NCBI GenBank assembly: GCA_003508835.1
Contig: PUFA01000285.1
Coordinates: 1,426,001-1,490,000 of the forward strand
Direction of reading: 5' to 3'
Length of the DNA stretch: 64,000 bases
Source of the DNA: Eonycteris spelaea
Lineage: Eukaryota > Chordata > Mammalia > Chiroptera > Pteropodidae
The position numbers were made by a program, and so were the translations under genes. Shown piece by piece: positions 1 to 11,700 of the stretch (the stretch's first letter is position 1; the number at the start of each line of letters is the position of its first letter). Under the pieces are notes generated by a model. The model worked only from the letters and a program-made list of their open reading frames with translations. It had not been told where the DNA came from and made no database searches.

Positions 1-284
1 CAGACAGGGCTGTTCAGAGACTTGCTGCACCTTCTCTCTTCCCTTTCTCCTACAGGGAGTTCTGGCAGCTTTTGAGAGGCGGCTTCTTTCTTTTTCCCAG
101 TCCATTGCCTGACACCTGGAGTTCTGACTTGTGGTAGTTCTTATGTGCAGATCCCCCGCTCAGACTTGCTGGCAGTTTGGGTGTTTTCTGTTGAGTTTTA
201 AATGTTCACCTATTGTTTTTCAAGGGTAGAGATCTGGATATGTCTATCACTACCATATTTCTCCAAAAAAACTGAATATATTTT

Positions 285-1600
285 TTTAATCTTTTTAAGT
301 TTTCAATATATTTGTGTCTTTGGATCTAAAGTGAATCTCTTAAACACAGCATATAGTTGGATTTTTTAAAAAATCTATTCTGCCAATCTGTCTTTTCATT
401 AAGTAATTTTGAACAATGTGCATTTAAAGTAATTACTCTGAGGGAGGACTTATTTCTGCCATTTTGTTATCCGTTTTCTGTTTGCTTTGTAGCTTTTTAA
501 AAACTTAATTTATTTTTTCATGGTGACATTGGCTATTTTTATAGCTTTTTTGGCCCCTCATTTCCTGCTTACTATCTTTTTTGTGTTAGTTAATTTTTCT
601 ATAGTGAAATTCTTTGTTTCTCTTTCTAATTTTTGCCATGTGTATGTTCTATAGCTACCTTCTTTGTGGTTGCTGTGTGGATTACATTGACTGTCCTAAA
701 GGATATTCTACTTGGATTGAGCTTCTTGGATGTGCAGATTCATATTTTTTCATAAAATTTTTTTCAGCAGTTATTTCATCAAATATTCTTTCTACCCTTT
801 CCCCCACCCCCTCTCTTTCTCTTCAGATTCCCACAATGTACATGTTGGTCCACTTGATGAAATCCACAGATCCCTTAGGCTCTGTTCAGTTTTCTTTATA
901 CTTTCTTTCTGTTCTCAGACTTGTTAATATTTTAATTGTCCTCTCTTAAATTCACTCAATTTTCTTCTACTTTGCTCAGGTCTGATTTTGAACCCCTCTA
1001 GTGTATTTTTTCATTTCTGTTGCTGTACTTTGAGTTTCAGAAATTTGAAAATTATTTCTATTCATTGATTGAATTTTGATTTTGTTTATATATCAATTTC
1101 CTGCCTTTGCCCATGTTTCCTTCAGCACTTTGAGCATCTTTAGACAATTGCCTTAAAGTCTTTGTCCAGTAGGAAGCCCATCATTCTGGGCTTCTTCAGA
1201 TATGTCCTCTGGGATTTATTTATATTTTTGAATACCAAAGAAACATATGTGACTTCTTTAATCTACTGGAAGCCATTTCAGCAAGTGGTGGTTAAAAAAT
1301 TTGCCAACCTGCCCACTTCCATGCTGTACCAGAAATGTGGGTTGTCTTTCCCACAGCTGCCAGCTGCAGGGCTGGGTGGATTGGGGGATGGAGAGCTACC
1401 ACTGAGCTGATGGCTGAAATTGACCAAAAATTATCTCTCATTTGCCAAGCCACTACTCTCCTGAAAAACTTTAAGCATTCAGATAAGTTTCACAGAGTTC
1501 CAAAATAGTCACTTCAGAGTTTCTGCCAGTACAGTTGTCCAGATGGAAAGATGGATTTCTGGCACTTACTACTCTGCTATCTTTTTGTAGATTCATGCAC
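285..1600 (-). repeat. Antisense old L1 fragment (ORF2 / 3' region)
   Basis: Recognisable reverse complement of L1M-type ORF2 and 3' sequence: the 'cagcatatagttgga', 'ctgccaatctgtctttt' and 'taaagtaattactctgag' landmarks occur in the usual order, followed by the 'tttaaagtctttgtc' segment. Heavily diverged and without an ORF. Confidence 0.65.
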
Positions 1601-1830
1601 ACACTCCTCATTTTGTTCTCTGGTTTAAACTCTCTGGGAAGCCCTTTAAGTTAAGATTTGCTTTAGTTCTTTATTTCTCTAGCTTCTTATACTTTTTTGT
1701 GGCATTTTTCATAGTTCATCTGTCTTCCCCTCTAGACTGCTTCAGGAAGACCAGAACCATGTCTGTCTTGCTTTCTGCTGTCTCCCCAGTGTCTGGTACA
1801 TGGGGGATATATAATGTTTCTGAACTAATT
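1600..1830 (+). repeat. L2 3' end fragment
   Basis: Contains the L2-like run 'gactgcttcaggaagacc...ccccagtgtctggtaca', resembling the 3' end of L2 in sense orientation. Confidence 0.4.
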
Positions 1831-2209
1831 TAAAGCGACTTTAACCTGAGAAAGGATAGCATCTTTCAACAGGGTACTATTTAATTAGTTACAGTAGTAT
1901 AGGCATAGTTCTGACACAAGGCAAACAGAAGGAGTTATAATTAATAGTTCCTGTGGGTAATCTACAGTAACCGTATACATACATGATCCCTGGCTCTACT
2001 AATAATTTTCAATTCAGGAGAAAAGTTGTCCAGAGTCAGGTGTGAGCACTGTAGGTAGGATCTTCAGGCCCATCTCTTCACAGAGGTGCTGTGGCCTGTG
2101 TGATTTCATGCCCAGTGGGCCACTCCCAGGGCTCTGAATAGTGAGGACACATAAGCTCGCATGGACTGTCATTTTGAAGGTGTTTTTTGATTCTTTCATA
2201 TCTGACCAG

Positions 2210-2421
2210 GTGCAGACCCACAAGCCTTACATTGTGACCTTCGACCTCGCAGACCTGGGGCCATAGTTGCAGCACAAGCGAGATCTTGCAGTGCTTTGGC
2301 ATGTGGATGTGCTCATCAACAATGCCGGGATCAGCTACCGCGGTGCTATCATAGACACTAGCACAGATGTGGACAAGAGAGTCATGAGACAAATTATTTT
2401 GGCCAGTTGCTCTAACGAAAG
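2210..2421 (+). CDS. DHRS7B: DHRS7B exon (residues ~104-175) with five 1-bp deletions
   Basis: The exon starts at GTG after an AG at 2208-2209 and ends at G2421 before a GTAACA donor. Its length is 212, but the flanking phases (0 in, 1 out) require length mod 3 = 1, and comparison with the known protein indicates 217. The reading frame is lost near 2256, 2275, 2301, 2386 and 2404; the last two look like shortened homopolymers (GG to G, CCC to CC). Read literally, it hits TAG at 2264-2266 after 18 codons. Between the losses the residues are well conserved ([20 protein letters not shown]), so this is the true orthologous exon. Confidence 0.9.
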
Positions 2422-4521
2422 GTAACAGTCTTGGATTGAAAGGAAGAAAAGTGCTATTATGTTGGCTTTTTTCTTTTTACTTCGCCTTGGTCCTTGTTTG
2501 TTAAAACCTGTCTCCATCCTCTGTTTTACCCTGGAAAAGGTACTGTCATTACAGCTTGAGTCATTGCTTTTCCCACTTATTTGCATTTTCTTTATCTGCT
2601 TTATAGCCTTAAATCAAGATGCTCTCCTCACTGACAGCTTCATTTATACAGCATTGAGTCCATTTCCTCTAGAGGTGTTTGCAAAACCCCTACAAAGTGG
2701 AGATATTCTCATGTCCAGGTACAGATTTACTCCAAGGGAAAGGATCTACTAGGAAAGGAACTGAGCTGGCAGTTCTTATTGATTAGACTCCTGTCTGCCT
2801 CTGTCTCCTCCCCCATCCTCCTGTCTGGCCTGCTGGAAGTCTGCAGGAGGGCTGACAATTCCAACAAAACATGGCTCTACCCCACCGCAGGGCTTTCACT
2901 GTACACCTTCTTTGTTCCAAAAAAATCTAATAAGTGAGGTTGTCTCCTCTCAGTGTTAGGTGCAGTGACCAAAAGAAAAGTCGTCTTCTAAAGTCCCTGA
3001 CTTCTTTCCTTAGCTCTTCTGCCCTCCATGATCAAAAGGCGACATGGCCACATCGTTGCAATCAGCAGCATCCAGGGAAAAATCAGCATTCCTTTTCGTT
3101 CAGCGTGTGAGTACTTCCTTCTCCCTCCCCCAAATATTTTTCTTTTTGTTTTTCCTGATTATAAAAATACCACATTTACTATCTAGAATTCAGACAGAGA
3201 AACAGTACAGAATGTGAAGGAACTTCATCAGAAAGTGTTCTGAGCAGAATGCCTCCCAGCTCTACTCCTTAGACCTTATATATGACCTTGTACAGGTGTC
3301 ACTATCACTTTGTACCCCAGTGCTCATCTGCAGAATGAAGACAGGGGCAGTCCTACCCTTAGAAGGCCACTAGAAAGATGAGTTAGTCTATTAGCTCTGT
3401 GAGCAAAGTGCCTGGAGTGGTGCCAGACATAAGTACCATCGAACCTGTTAGCGCGATTATCAATTACCATTGTCCCACAGGTACTATCACTTCATCACTT
3501 TTGCCATATGCCTCCAAACTTTTTTCTACATATGATCAAACAGAAAAATGGTGTCACATTATGCATAGTTTTGTGGCTTGTTTATTCCACTTGACATATC
3601 TTTTACATCAGTATATATGGATTTAACTAATCCTTTTAAATGGGTATATAGTAATTCATTGAATGGATATATGACATAATTTATTTAGAGATTTTCATGG
3701 TATTTTGAGAATTTTTTCCCTGTAAGTCTCTGGCTATTAACAATGATGCGCTACATAGAACATCCTTAAATATTTATATCTCTAGGCACTCATGGGAGTT
3801 TCAGTAAGATAAATTCCCCAAAGTAGAATAGGTAGGATCAAATAATTAAAACTGCCAAATTGACCTCCAGCTCACACTCTTACCTCCATGTATGCAAATG
3901 TCTATGCCAAAATTTTGAAATATCATTTCATTCATCTGTCTGCTTTCATGTTATACCAGCAAGCAAACAGAATCTCGTTTTCTTTAGTTAAAAGATTTTA
4001 AAGGTAGCTTCACAAACTGTCCTAGTAACTCCTTTTTTTGCTCCACTCTCTGGATGTAAATGCTGACTTGTAACCAACTCATCTGCTCTCACCACCTCTA
4101 AATGCTAGATTCAGCCACACCCAGCTGACTTGGCAGAGAAGGAAGGGAGAGCAGAGCTGCTTCAGCACTTTGAAAGGACAGAAACAGACGTCCAGCTGGA
4201 TGATATGGTGTAGCCAACTGTCTGAACTGGAAATGTAACAAATAGAAACTTACTCTTTCTCTCTGAACCCAGCTCTACCTTTTGGTTTTAGTTGTGTGTC
4301 CTTGGGCAAGTTGTTTAATTTGTCTGACCCTCCGTTTCCTTTTTTATGAGACTTACAGTCATCTTAATGCTTCACGAAGCTCTTTTAAAGATGAAACAAG
4401 ACAAATGGAGATGAAAAGACCTTTGTAAATTGTGAAGCATTGTATCTATGTTTGTTTCTATGGTTGTTACCTCTCTTTCAATTCCAGTAGCATAGGATAG
4501 CCATCTAAGACTGCTCAAATA

Positions 4522-4577
<56 letters not shown>

Positions 4578-7500
4578 CATGAATGATAAAAGAAATGAGG
4601 TAAACTGTTAGTAATAGGTAAGTTAGGATAAAGGCTATACCATGTTCTTTGCACTAAATTATTTCCAAGCTTTATTTTGGTTTAATCTGAGTTTTGTTTT
4701 CTACTTGGCCTGTGACTAAAGTAAGGCACACATGGCTGGTCTGGGTACTTTATAATGACCAGACTGAGTGTGGCAGTGCCTCCTGGGCACATTGGTGAAC
4801 ACTGAGCAAAGTCTTTTCATCTATAAAAAGGGAGAACAGTTTTATCTCCCTCACACTGCTTTCGTGAGGACGAAGTGAGGTGATTGAGGTGGTGTATTTT
4901 GCCATGTGCCTTGCAGGCCAGGGGCAAGTACTGTAACATCAGTGTGTTGATTTAGGTCAGCATAGCCTGGCTAAGGACCTCTAGCTTGAGAGCTTTGGAA
5001 GACTCATTATCAGGGTACAGCCTTCTATTCTGAGGACTCCCAGGATGACTCCCTTTTCTCAGTCCTTGGGCCTGAGCAGCATTCCTGGAATCATGGCTGA
5101 CAGGAGCAGTTCTCTCCACCTACCTACCCACAGACTGTTCATCCAGCCCCCAGCAACTTGGCCTAAACCAAAGGAGCTGGCCCTAGAAGGCACTATAGCA
5201 AGTTCAGACACTGTTGAATTTCTCATGTGACTCTCTGTGACACTCCTGGGTTTGTTTCCCTTCCTATTTTATTGGCTGATGGCTCCCCCTTTGCGAAGGC
5301 TAAAACATTTAGAGGAAACTGATTTTTCAGTGGAGATACTGTGTGTTTCCCACGAATGTCATTGAATGGTCACTGTGTCTCCCTTCAGAGTACCTTTCAC
5401 CATGATTTGTAGCCATCACTGAAGAACAGAGGTGCCTCCATTTCTTGGAGGTGGAGCAAGCTCAATAGCTATTCCAGATGCAAAGCCACTGCATGGAAGT
5501 TTGTCATATAAGATATGTAAGAGAACCAGCCTCAATTTTATACATACACATCCCATGTGTGCAAGGGTGCTCGCTTGTTTCACAGCTTCAATGACAAAAC
5601 CTGGAAACAACCCATGAAAGTCAACTGATGGGGCCAGTTCTGTAGTCTTATGACCCATGGAGGAGCATGGAGGGTCTGCATAGCTGGCATGGAGGCTGTC
5701 CAGTCTATGTCACCAGGTGAAGAAAGCTATTTGCAGGAATAATATGAACAGTATGAGCTCATTTCTATTACAGAATTTACTTATATGTAAAATCACACAT
5801 ATGCACATATGTACATAAGATATATAAAAAATGTATCCTGACAGACTGTTAGCATTGGTTACTTCTGGAGAACGTAATTGGAAGGCAGGACTTTAACTTT
5901 TTTGCTTTATATCCCTCTGTACTATTTGAATATTTTACCCGTTAGGTATTAAGTTTTTTTGTTAGGGTTTTTTTTTTTTTTCCCCGACCTTTTAAAGTGG
6001 AATAATTTCTGACTTAAAGAAAACTTGCAGGAAAAATACAAAGAACTCCCAAGTACCCTTCATGCAGATTCCCCAGTTGTTAACATTTTACCATATTTGT
6101 TTTATCATACACTTTGTGTGTATACACATATGCATGTATTTAAATTTTATATTTTTCTTTCCTGAACCATTAGGAGGAAGTTGGAGACATGATGCTCTTT
6201 TCCTCCTGGGTGTTTGCTAAGAACAAGGAAACACTGTACTTCTCTAAATCAGGAGGAAAACATTGCTATAATACTATAGGAATCTTAAATTATAAAACCT
6301 TTTTTTTTTTTTTTAATAAAAGAGAATGAATGGGCATGAATGTGTGGGCTTGTTCCAGGCCATGTCCCAGCACCAGCTCACTCATCTGCCTCTGGCCATC
6401 AACCTTTGCAGATTCAGCCTCCAAACATGCAACCCAGGCATTCTTTGACTGTCTCCGCGCCGAGATGGAACAGTATGAGATTGAGGTGACCGTAATCAGC
6501 CCTGGCTACATCCACACCAACCTCTCTCTAAATGCCATCACTGCTGATGGTTCCAAATATGGAGGTGAGGCCCCCGTTTCTCTTTTATTTTGTGAAAAGC
6601 TGTTGGTCAGCCACAGTGAGACATTCTGCTCTTACCTGATAAATCTTTGCTTATTCATTTGAATATAACTTTTAAAATGAAAAACTTACATATGGGTGCT
6701 AGTTTTATATACTGTTGAGTAATTTTCATTTACCACGAACCAGCCCTTCATAGTTATCAGGGCAGGGCCCCTATAGGTCAGGACTTTGAAGGCTGGAAAG
6801 GAAGTCGCCAAACGGAAATACCACCAGACTTCCACCTAAACCATTCTCATTGAATTAAAGTAAAGATAAGGTGAATTAACTTCAAGGAAACTATGGGTTG
6901 CTTGACCCCAGAAGTTCCCCACCCACTATCCTTCAGAAGTAACTGAATTCAGGATACTCAAAGCAGAGAGCCCAGTCTTCTGAGGGGAGGTGAGTGCACC
7001 AATCCCAGAATCTACATATTGATTCAGCCAAACAATGCTGAGCTGACCTGCAGTTACCACTAGTGGACTTAACAGCCTGGCCCAAGCATGCAGGCAGGCT
7101 CAGGCCACGCAGAGATCCAGGCTTTTGCCTCCCAGGTTAGTTGACCCACGTGAGTTATTGCTGTGGGAGCCAGCTCTACTTTCCCAACCTTGATCGGGGG
7201 CCCGCCCTGAGTACTGTCCTTCAAGTCCTGCCTCCCTGGATGTGATCTCTTGGGCCTGTGCTGTGGCATCATCAAGGTCCTCCTGGTCCTACACCTCACC
7301 CCAGCCAGACCTGAAGCAAGGCTGTCCAGGCACTGGGTGGCAGCTGCTCTCATTCAGCATGAGTCAGTAGAAACCAGAGGCATAGATTCAAAGAGATTCG
7401 TATTTATATTATTTATATGTAAAATAATCTTTTAAAAAAATTCCCTCAGTGTTATTTAAAAAGAAGCAACAATAAGAAACCTCCTGGTCTTTCGTGCTAA

Positions 7501-8494
7501 TGAAAACACAATGAGAATAGATTCTGGTGAGGAAGCTCAGACAATTTGGACAATTTACAAATGGTTTCAAATGGTCTATGCTAATGGCTTCTCCTCTATG
7601 CCTGTCACTTTGTTGGCAGAATTGTCAGATTACTAGGGAAGAAGAAACATCAGTTGTTGTTAACTAGCCTAACACTTCCTAAACTCCCTGCAACTATTTA
7701 ATATCTAAAACAAACCTAAGATTTCTTCTGCTTGCTATCCAGTTAATACATGATGTGGGGAACTGTGACATCTCTTCTGACTCACTTCTTTACTTTCACT
7801 TCAGTGAGCTTGTAGTACATTTGGGGGTCATAGTCTTTTCCCACTCCCTACCTGGCAGACCTCAAGCCAGGTTACCCAAGATTAATTGATGGCACAACAT
7901 CCTTAGTCATTGGTTGTTTCAAAAAGCAAAACTTGTCAAGAGCAAGAAGCTCCTCCTCATCTGTCATGTGAGAGACTAACTCTGGGCTGGTCTTCATCCT
8001 GTCATGGACCAGCAGCTCTGAGCACTGACTAGGGCCCTGTCTACCTTATTCCTATCTACAACCCACATCTGTTTTACCCCAGCTCATGCACACCAAACCG
8101 CAGAATGGGTCCTCATTTCCTTGAAGTACGAAAGAGTCAAGGAAGGTGGTATACCACCTGCCTCCTGACAGACTGGAAGGAGCTTCATGATATGAAATCC
8201 AACAAACCAACCTGATGATGGTCCACATCAGCTAAACTCAGAGAGAGACTCTGCTTCCAAGTTCATGTGTTTCTTTTGTTTATTTTAGTTATGGACAAGA
8301 CCACAGCACAGGGCCGAAGGCCTATGGATGTAGCCCGAGATGTTCTGGCTGTTGTGGGGAAGAAAAAGAAAGATGTGATCCTGGCTGACCTGTTGCCTTC
8401 CTTGGCCATTTATTTGCGAACTCTGGCTCCTGGGCTCTTCTTCAGCCTCATGGCCTCTCGAGCCAGAAAGGAGCAGAAATCCAAGAACTCTTAG
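2210..8494 (+). CDS. DHRS7B: DHRS7B, 3' part: SDR-family dehydrogenase/reductase 7B (last four coding exons)
   Basis: Coding exons at 2210-2421, 3014-3106, 6412-6564 and 8289-8494, all with AG acceptors and GT donors in consistent phases, stop TAG at 8492-8494. They match the human protein from about residue 104 to the end (325 residues). The N-terminal membrane anchor and the TGxxxGxG cofactor loop lie upstream of the window. Visible SDR landmarks are NNAG in the first exon, the serine of the ISSIQG segment in the second, and the catalytic Y-S-A-S-K motif, whose Tyr codon is split by the intron between 3106 and 6412. The family consists of NAD(P)H-dependent oxidoreductases; DHRS7B (PexRAP) is reported to act as acyl/alkyl-DHAP reductase in ether-lipid synthesis at ER/peroxisomes. 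The first exon as written is frame-broken by five single-base losses (see its own entry); the other three are intact. Identification is firm; whether this allele is functional depends on that exon. Confidence 0.93.
3014..3106 (+). CDS. DHRS7B: DHRS7B exon with catalytic serine region
   Basis: Intact 93-nt exon encoding the LLPSMIKRR ... [12 protein letters not shown] segment. The serine of the SDR catalytic triad lies in ISSIQG. The acceptor is CCTTAG and the donor GTGAGT. It ends after the first base of the catalytic tyrosine codon. Confidence 0.93.
3250..3420 (-). repeat. MIR fragment
   Basis: Antisense MIR signature: 'gctcatctgcagaatgaagacaggg' type core and a 'gtgagcaaagtgcctgg' end. Confidence 0.45.
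3480..3910 (-). repeat. Antisense old L1-like fragment
   Basis: Shows the 'ggtgtcacattatgcatag...ttccacttgacatat...ttaacaatgatgc...gataaattccccaaagtag' succession typical of antisense L1 3' sequence, strongly diverged. Lies in the DHRS7B intron. Confidence 0.45.
4280..4460 (-). repeat. MIR SINE (antisense)
   Basis: Reads 'tgtgtgtccttgggcaagttg', then a 'ccctccgtttcc' core, then an A-rich tail as in antisense MIR. Confidence 0.55.
4526..4574 (+). repeat. (TG)n microsatellite
   Basis: About 24 uninterrupted TG units in the DHRS7B intron. Pure and long enough to be length-polymorphic. Confidence 0.97.
5985..6135 (-). repeat. Antisense L1 3' fragment
   Basis: 'aacttgcaggaaaaatacaa', 'agaactcccaagtaccctt' and 'agattccccagttgttaaca' match a well-known antisense L1M segment. 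Confidence 0.55.
6412..6564 (+). CDS. DHRS7B: DHRS7B exon with YxxxK active-site motif
   Basis: Intact 153-nt exon. It completes the catalytic Tyr codon and gives Y-S-A-S-K, followed by [15 protein letters not shown] and the [10 protein letters not shown] segment, which corresponds to the SDR PG motif. The acceptor is TTTGCAG and the donor GTGAGG. Confidence 0.94.
8289..8494 (+). CDS. DHRS7B: DHRS7B terminal coding exon
   Basis: Intact exon of 206 nt including the stop. It encodes a lysine run ([18 protein letters not shown]) and a hydrophobic stretch ([15 protein letters not shown]), and ends in KSKNS. The acceptor TTTATTTTAG follows a pyrimidine-rich tract. Candidate poly(A) signals AATAAA lie downstream at 8715-8720 and 8753-8758. 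Confidence 0.95.
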
Positions 8495-8780
8495 AGCTGC
8501 AACAGAACTGGGGCAGGAAGTAGCACCTGCCTGGGAATGGCTGCTCTACAAGGGAGAGCTGCATTTGTTGAGACTTTACTGGATCTTTATCTCACAGGTA
8601 GGAAAGACAGAGATACACTTCTGCAGATCCCTGGCAAGGACCCTGCTGGCAGATAATTGGAAACAAAATAGGCAACAGACTTTTCTTCTCAGGGCTGAAG
8701 GGTAACAGTTAAGGAATAAATACGGAATGGGGTTTTAATGCTAAGAATATGAAATAAATGAATTGAACAGTAAGAGTCGT
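8495..8780 (+). other. DHRS7B: DHRS7B 3' UTR (proximal form)
   Basis: Non-coding sequence after the stop, with AATAAA hexamers at 8715-8720 and 8753-8758. Another AATAAA at 9885-9890 could serve a longer form. The true cleavage site cannot be decided from sequence. Confidence 0.5.
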
Positions 8781-11700
8781 AGTCCTCAAGGACTAGAAGA
8801 ATCACATTTCCTTTGAATTCCAGACTCTGCCACCTCCTAGAAATGTTTCAGTCTTTAATATCAGAAGACATCCTAATATCACCTTGACCCTGTTGTTTTC
8901 ATATTTAACTTATCCAAGACCATTTACCTAATTGTTTTTGGCGGAGTCCACTTCCAATACTCAAGGGAGAAGGCTGTAGTTTTAAGAAGTCATTCATATT
9001 CCCCCATTTCCAGGTTCCTACAATATCTCATTCAACACAAGATACGGGCTAACATGTGATTGATAATTTGACATATCCCAAGTGACACCAGCTTTAGTAC
9101 CTAAAAGGTATTGCCCAGTTTCCATAGACTCTCACTCAAAGCCCTGTAGGATCAGGCACCACTCCAACCAGAAGATGAATTTACTAAGGAGCCAGCAGCC
9201 AAAAGGGAGAGGAAAATCCCACATGGCATCATTATCCTCTAGAAAATAATATTCAGAAACTCAGGTGGGGAGGGGTTCTAAAGAAGCATGTGGTCCCTGG
9301 TGGAAGCAGCCTGTTTGTGAGCTACGACAGTTGGAGCATAGCCAGAAAGGATGCCTGCATCTGCCTTTCTGAGGTTCATTAAGTCAACTCCATACTTGAA
9401 GTTTAAGATGAAACTTCTCCCATTATTGAAGCTGACAATGGAAATTGTGGGTCCGTTGTATAGGCTTCCCTAAGTTGGAGTAAAAATCTCCTACCATATT
9501 ATACTGGTACCTTACATGTGTCCTAATTCTAGACTTGATGGAGCTCTTGTATTTTAAACAGCTACCTACAAAATAAAACAAAAATGGCCAAAGCCAGCCT
9601 GTGAGTTGGGTATTCAAGGCTCTTGAGTTTCCTGAGAGTAGGAGAACAAGTAGATGATTAGGTCTGGTGACCTATCCCAGCTCCCAACAGGGCCTGGACA
9701 CTGCAGGAGCCCACAGTTGGAATGTAGATATAGACGTGATGGGTGGCTTTTCACTATCCATGGAAACCATCTACCTCCCTCCTGACATGGAAGAGAAAGG
9801 GCTCCTTAGGGTTCATGTCAGGGAAGAGTCAGATTTGAGACAGCAGCCACTGCCATGCTAGAGCCTGTCCCAAGTATGAGGTCAAATAAAATTGCAGAAT
9901 GCATAGCAGGTCCTCAGTAAAAGGCAGTGATAGAGGAAGCTGTCTCTGTAAATGGGAATGAGAGAATCTCTCTCCTTGGACACTTTTGGCTGGCACTTTA
10001 GAAAGGACCCATGTCCGGGTGTTGTCCTTTATTCTCTATTAAGTAAAATGGTCAGCAACAGGAGACTGATGTGATATACTGCCCTCTGAGAAATGCAGGT
10101 TTAGCAAGCACATACTCCTTCATCAAAAGACAGCAACAACTATGTTGCTGAGGTTATTGGTTTTGGAGCCATTGTGATAGTAGTGGCTGGAAGCCTACCA
10201 GGCCCAGACTCCAGGTGTGGGTTGGGATATAGAACTTGGAGCAGACACAAAGGGTCTCAACCTAGATATGACACTTGATTCATATCCAGAAGCCACTGAA
10301 TATTTATTTATCTAACATTTAAAAAAACTCAACTCACTTGCTGTACCTTACTTTAAAAACTTCATATTCTACCATATAAATAGAAAATAATGTAATACAG
10401 AACCATTAAAATCAACTAGATTCACTGTCTGCCAAAGGCTGAGTCTGAAGCACAGCTGCTCTTGAGGAGAATGGCAATGTCAAAGGTATTAAAGATGTGC
10501 TTGCACTACACAGATGCTCAGAGACTAGGAAGAGGACTAAAAAGGGCCAGTGATTCAGGGTTCATCGATGTCCATGTTGCACCAATAGCCATCTCAGGTC
10601 CCTCTGGAGGTATATGCCCCTGGAGAGAGCCTGGGTAAAGGTGGGGGTTGTTGAGCCTGCTGTTGTGACTTGGATGGCAGCACAGCACTCTCCTGAGGAC
10701 AAGTGCACTGCACACAAGAGCACCCCAAAAAGGGGAGCTGGGCCAGGACTGGCCTTGGCCTTTCTTTCTTGGAGTCTCAACCCACGTTTGAATATGAACA
10801 CCTGCCACCAGGGGTAGTGGTATTGTTGCTGTTCCAATTTCTCTTTTGCCCTCAAGTGTTATTTTTCCACCTCTTTCATCCTTGAATTCTACTGGGTAGA
10901 TTTGAAAAAGCACAATTCTGAATTAGTTCTGCCTTCTAATGAAGTTCAAAGGCACGTTCCACTTTACTCCTTAAGACTCTTGGTGTTTCTCTGGTCTAAG
11001 GGTGGAAGCAAGCTGTCTTGTGCCTGCCTCATGCCAAAATCAATCTCTTCCTACAAAACCAAATTAGTTTTTCCAGAGAGCACTATGCACATCTATCTGT
11101 GCACTACTGAGTGGCTGTAGCTCACACATGACTTGATGTACTGAGGGCACAGCTACTTGGGCACAGTGCCTGGTTCCCAGCAGGCACTGAAGAAGGAACT
11201 TACCTTCCTCATCAGGAGTTGACAGCTGCTGAATCAGATTTGAACACTTTACTTTGTTAGGAGCTGATGAGACTGCAACAACATGAGAGACAGTAAAAGT
11301 TTGCCAGGGTCTGCTCCTCATTTCCTGATGAGTTGGACCTTATGAAAAGTCTTTGCTCTTCTCTGAAATTGGAATAAAGTGGACAGTTTAAATAACTCAG
11401 TGAACTGCATGAAGTGATACAGCCAGGACTCATGCATATGGACTTTGCAGAGGAAGGCCCAGCTAACTTGGCCTCTTCTCTCAGTTGGCAGTTATTTAAA
11501 GCTGTTTCTTCAAGAGTATTGTGGCATGTTACTGATGAGCACTGCCCACTTGTCAGTGACGTCTATGTAGAAGGTGGCAGAAACAGTTAAGTCAGTGCCA
11601 ATAGAAGGGCCAGGCTGTCTAGGCACAGGAGTTCTGCTGCTGCCCTCCTTCCCAGCTAACTTGGCACTGCTCAAGTAGAGAGCCCTGGAATCCAAAACCC

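Noticed and set aside
5416..5658. ORFs on both strands in a DHRS7B intron, considered as a processed pseudogene
   Set aside because: No match to a known protein could be recognised and no poly(A) tail or target duplication was seen.
2210..8494. Treating the DHRS7B copy as a pseudogene
   Set aside because: It is intron-containing and syntenic with TMEM11/NATD1, and three of four exons are perfectly intact with catalytic residues retained; damage in a single exon is better explained as local error.
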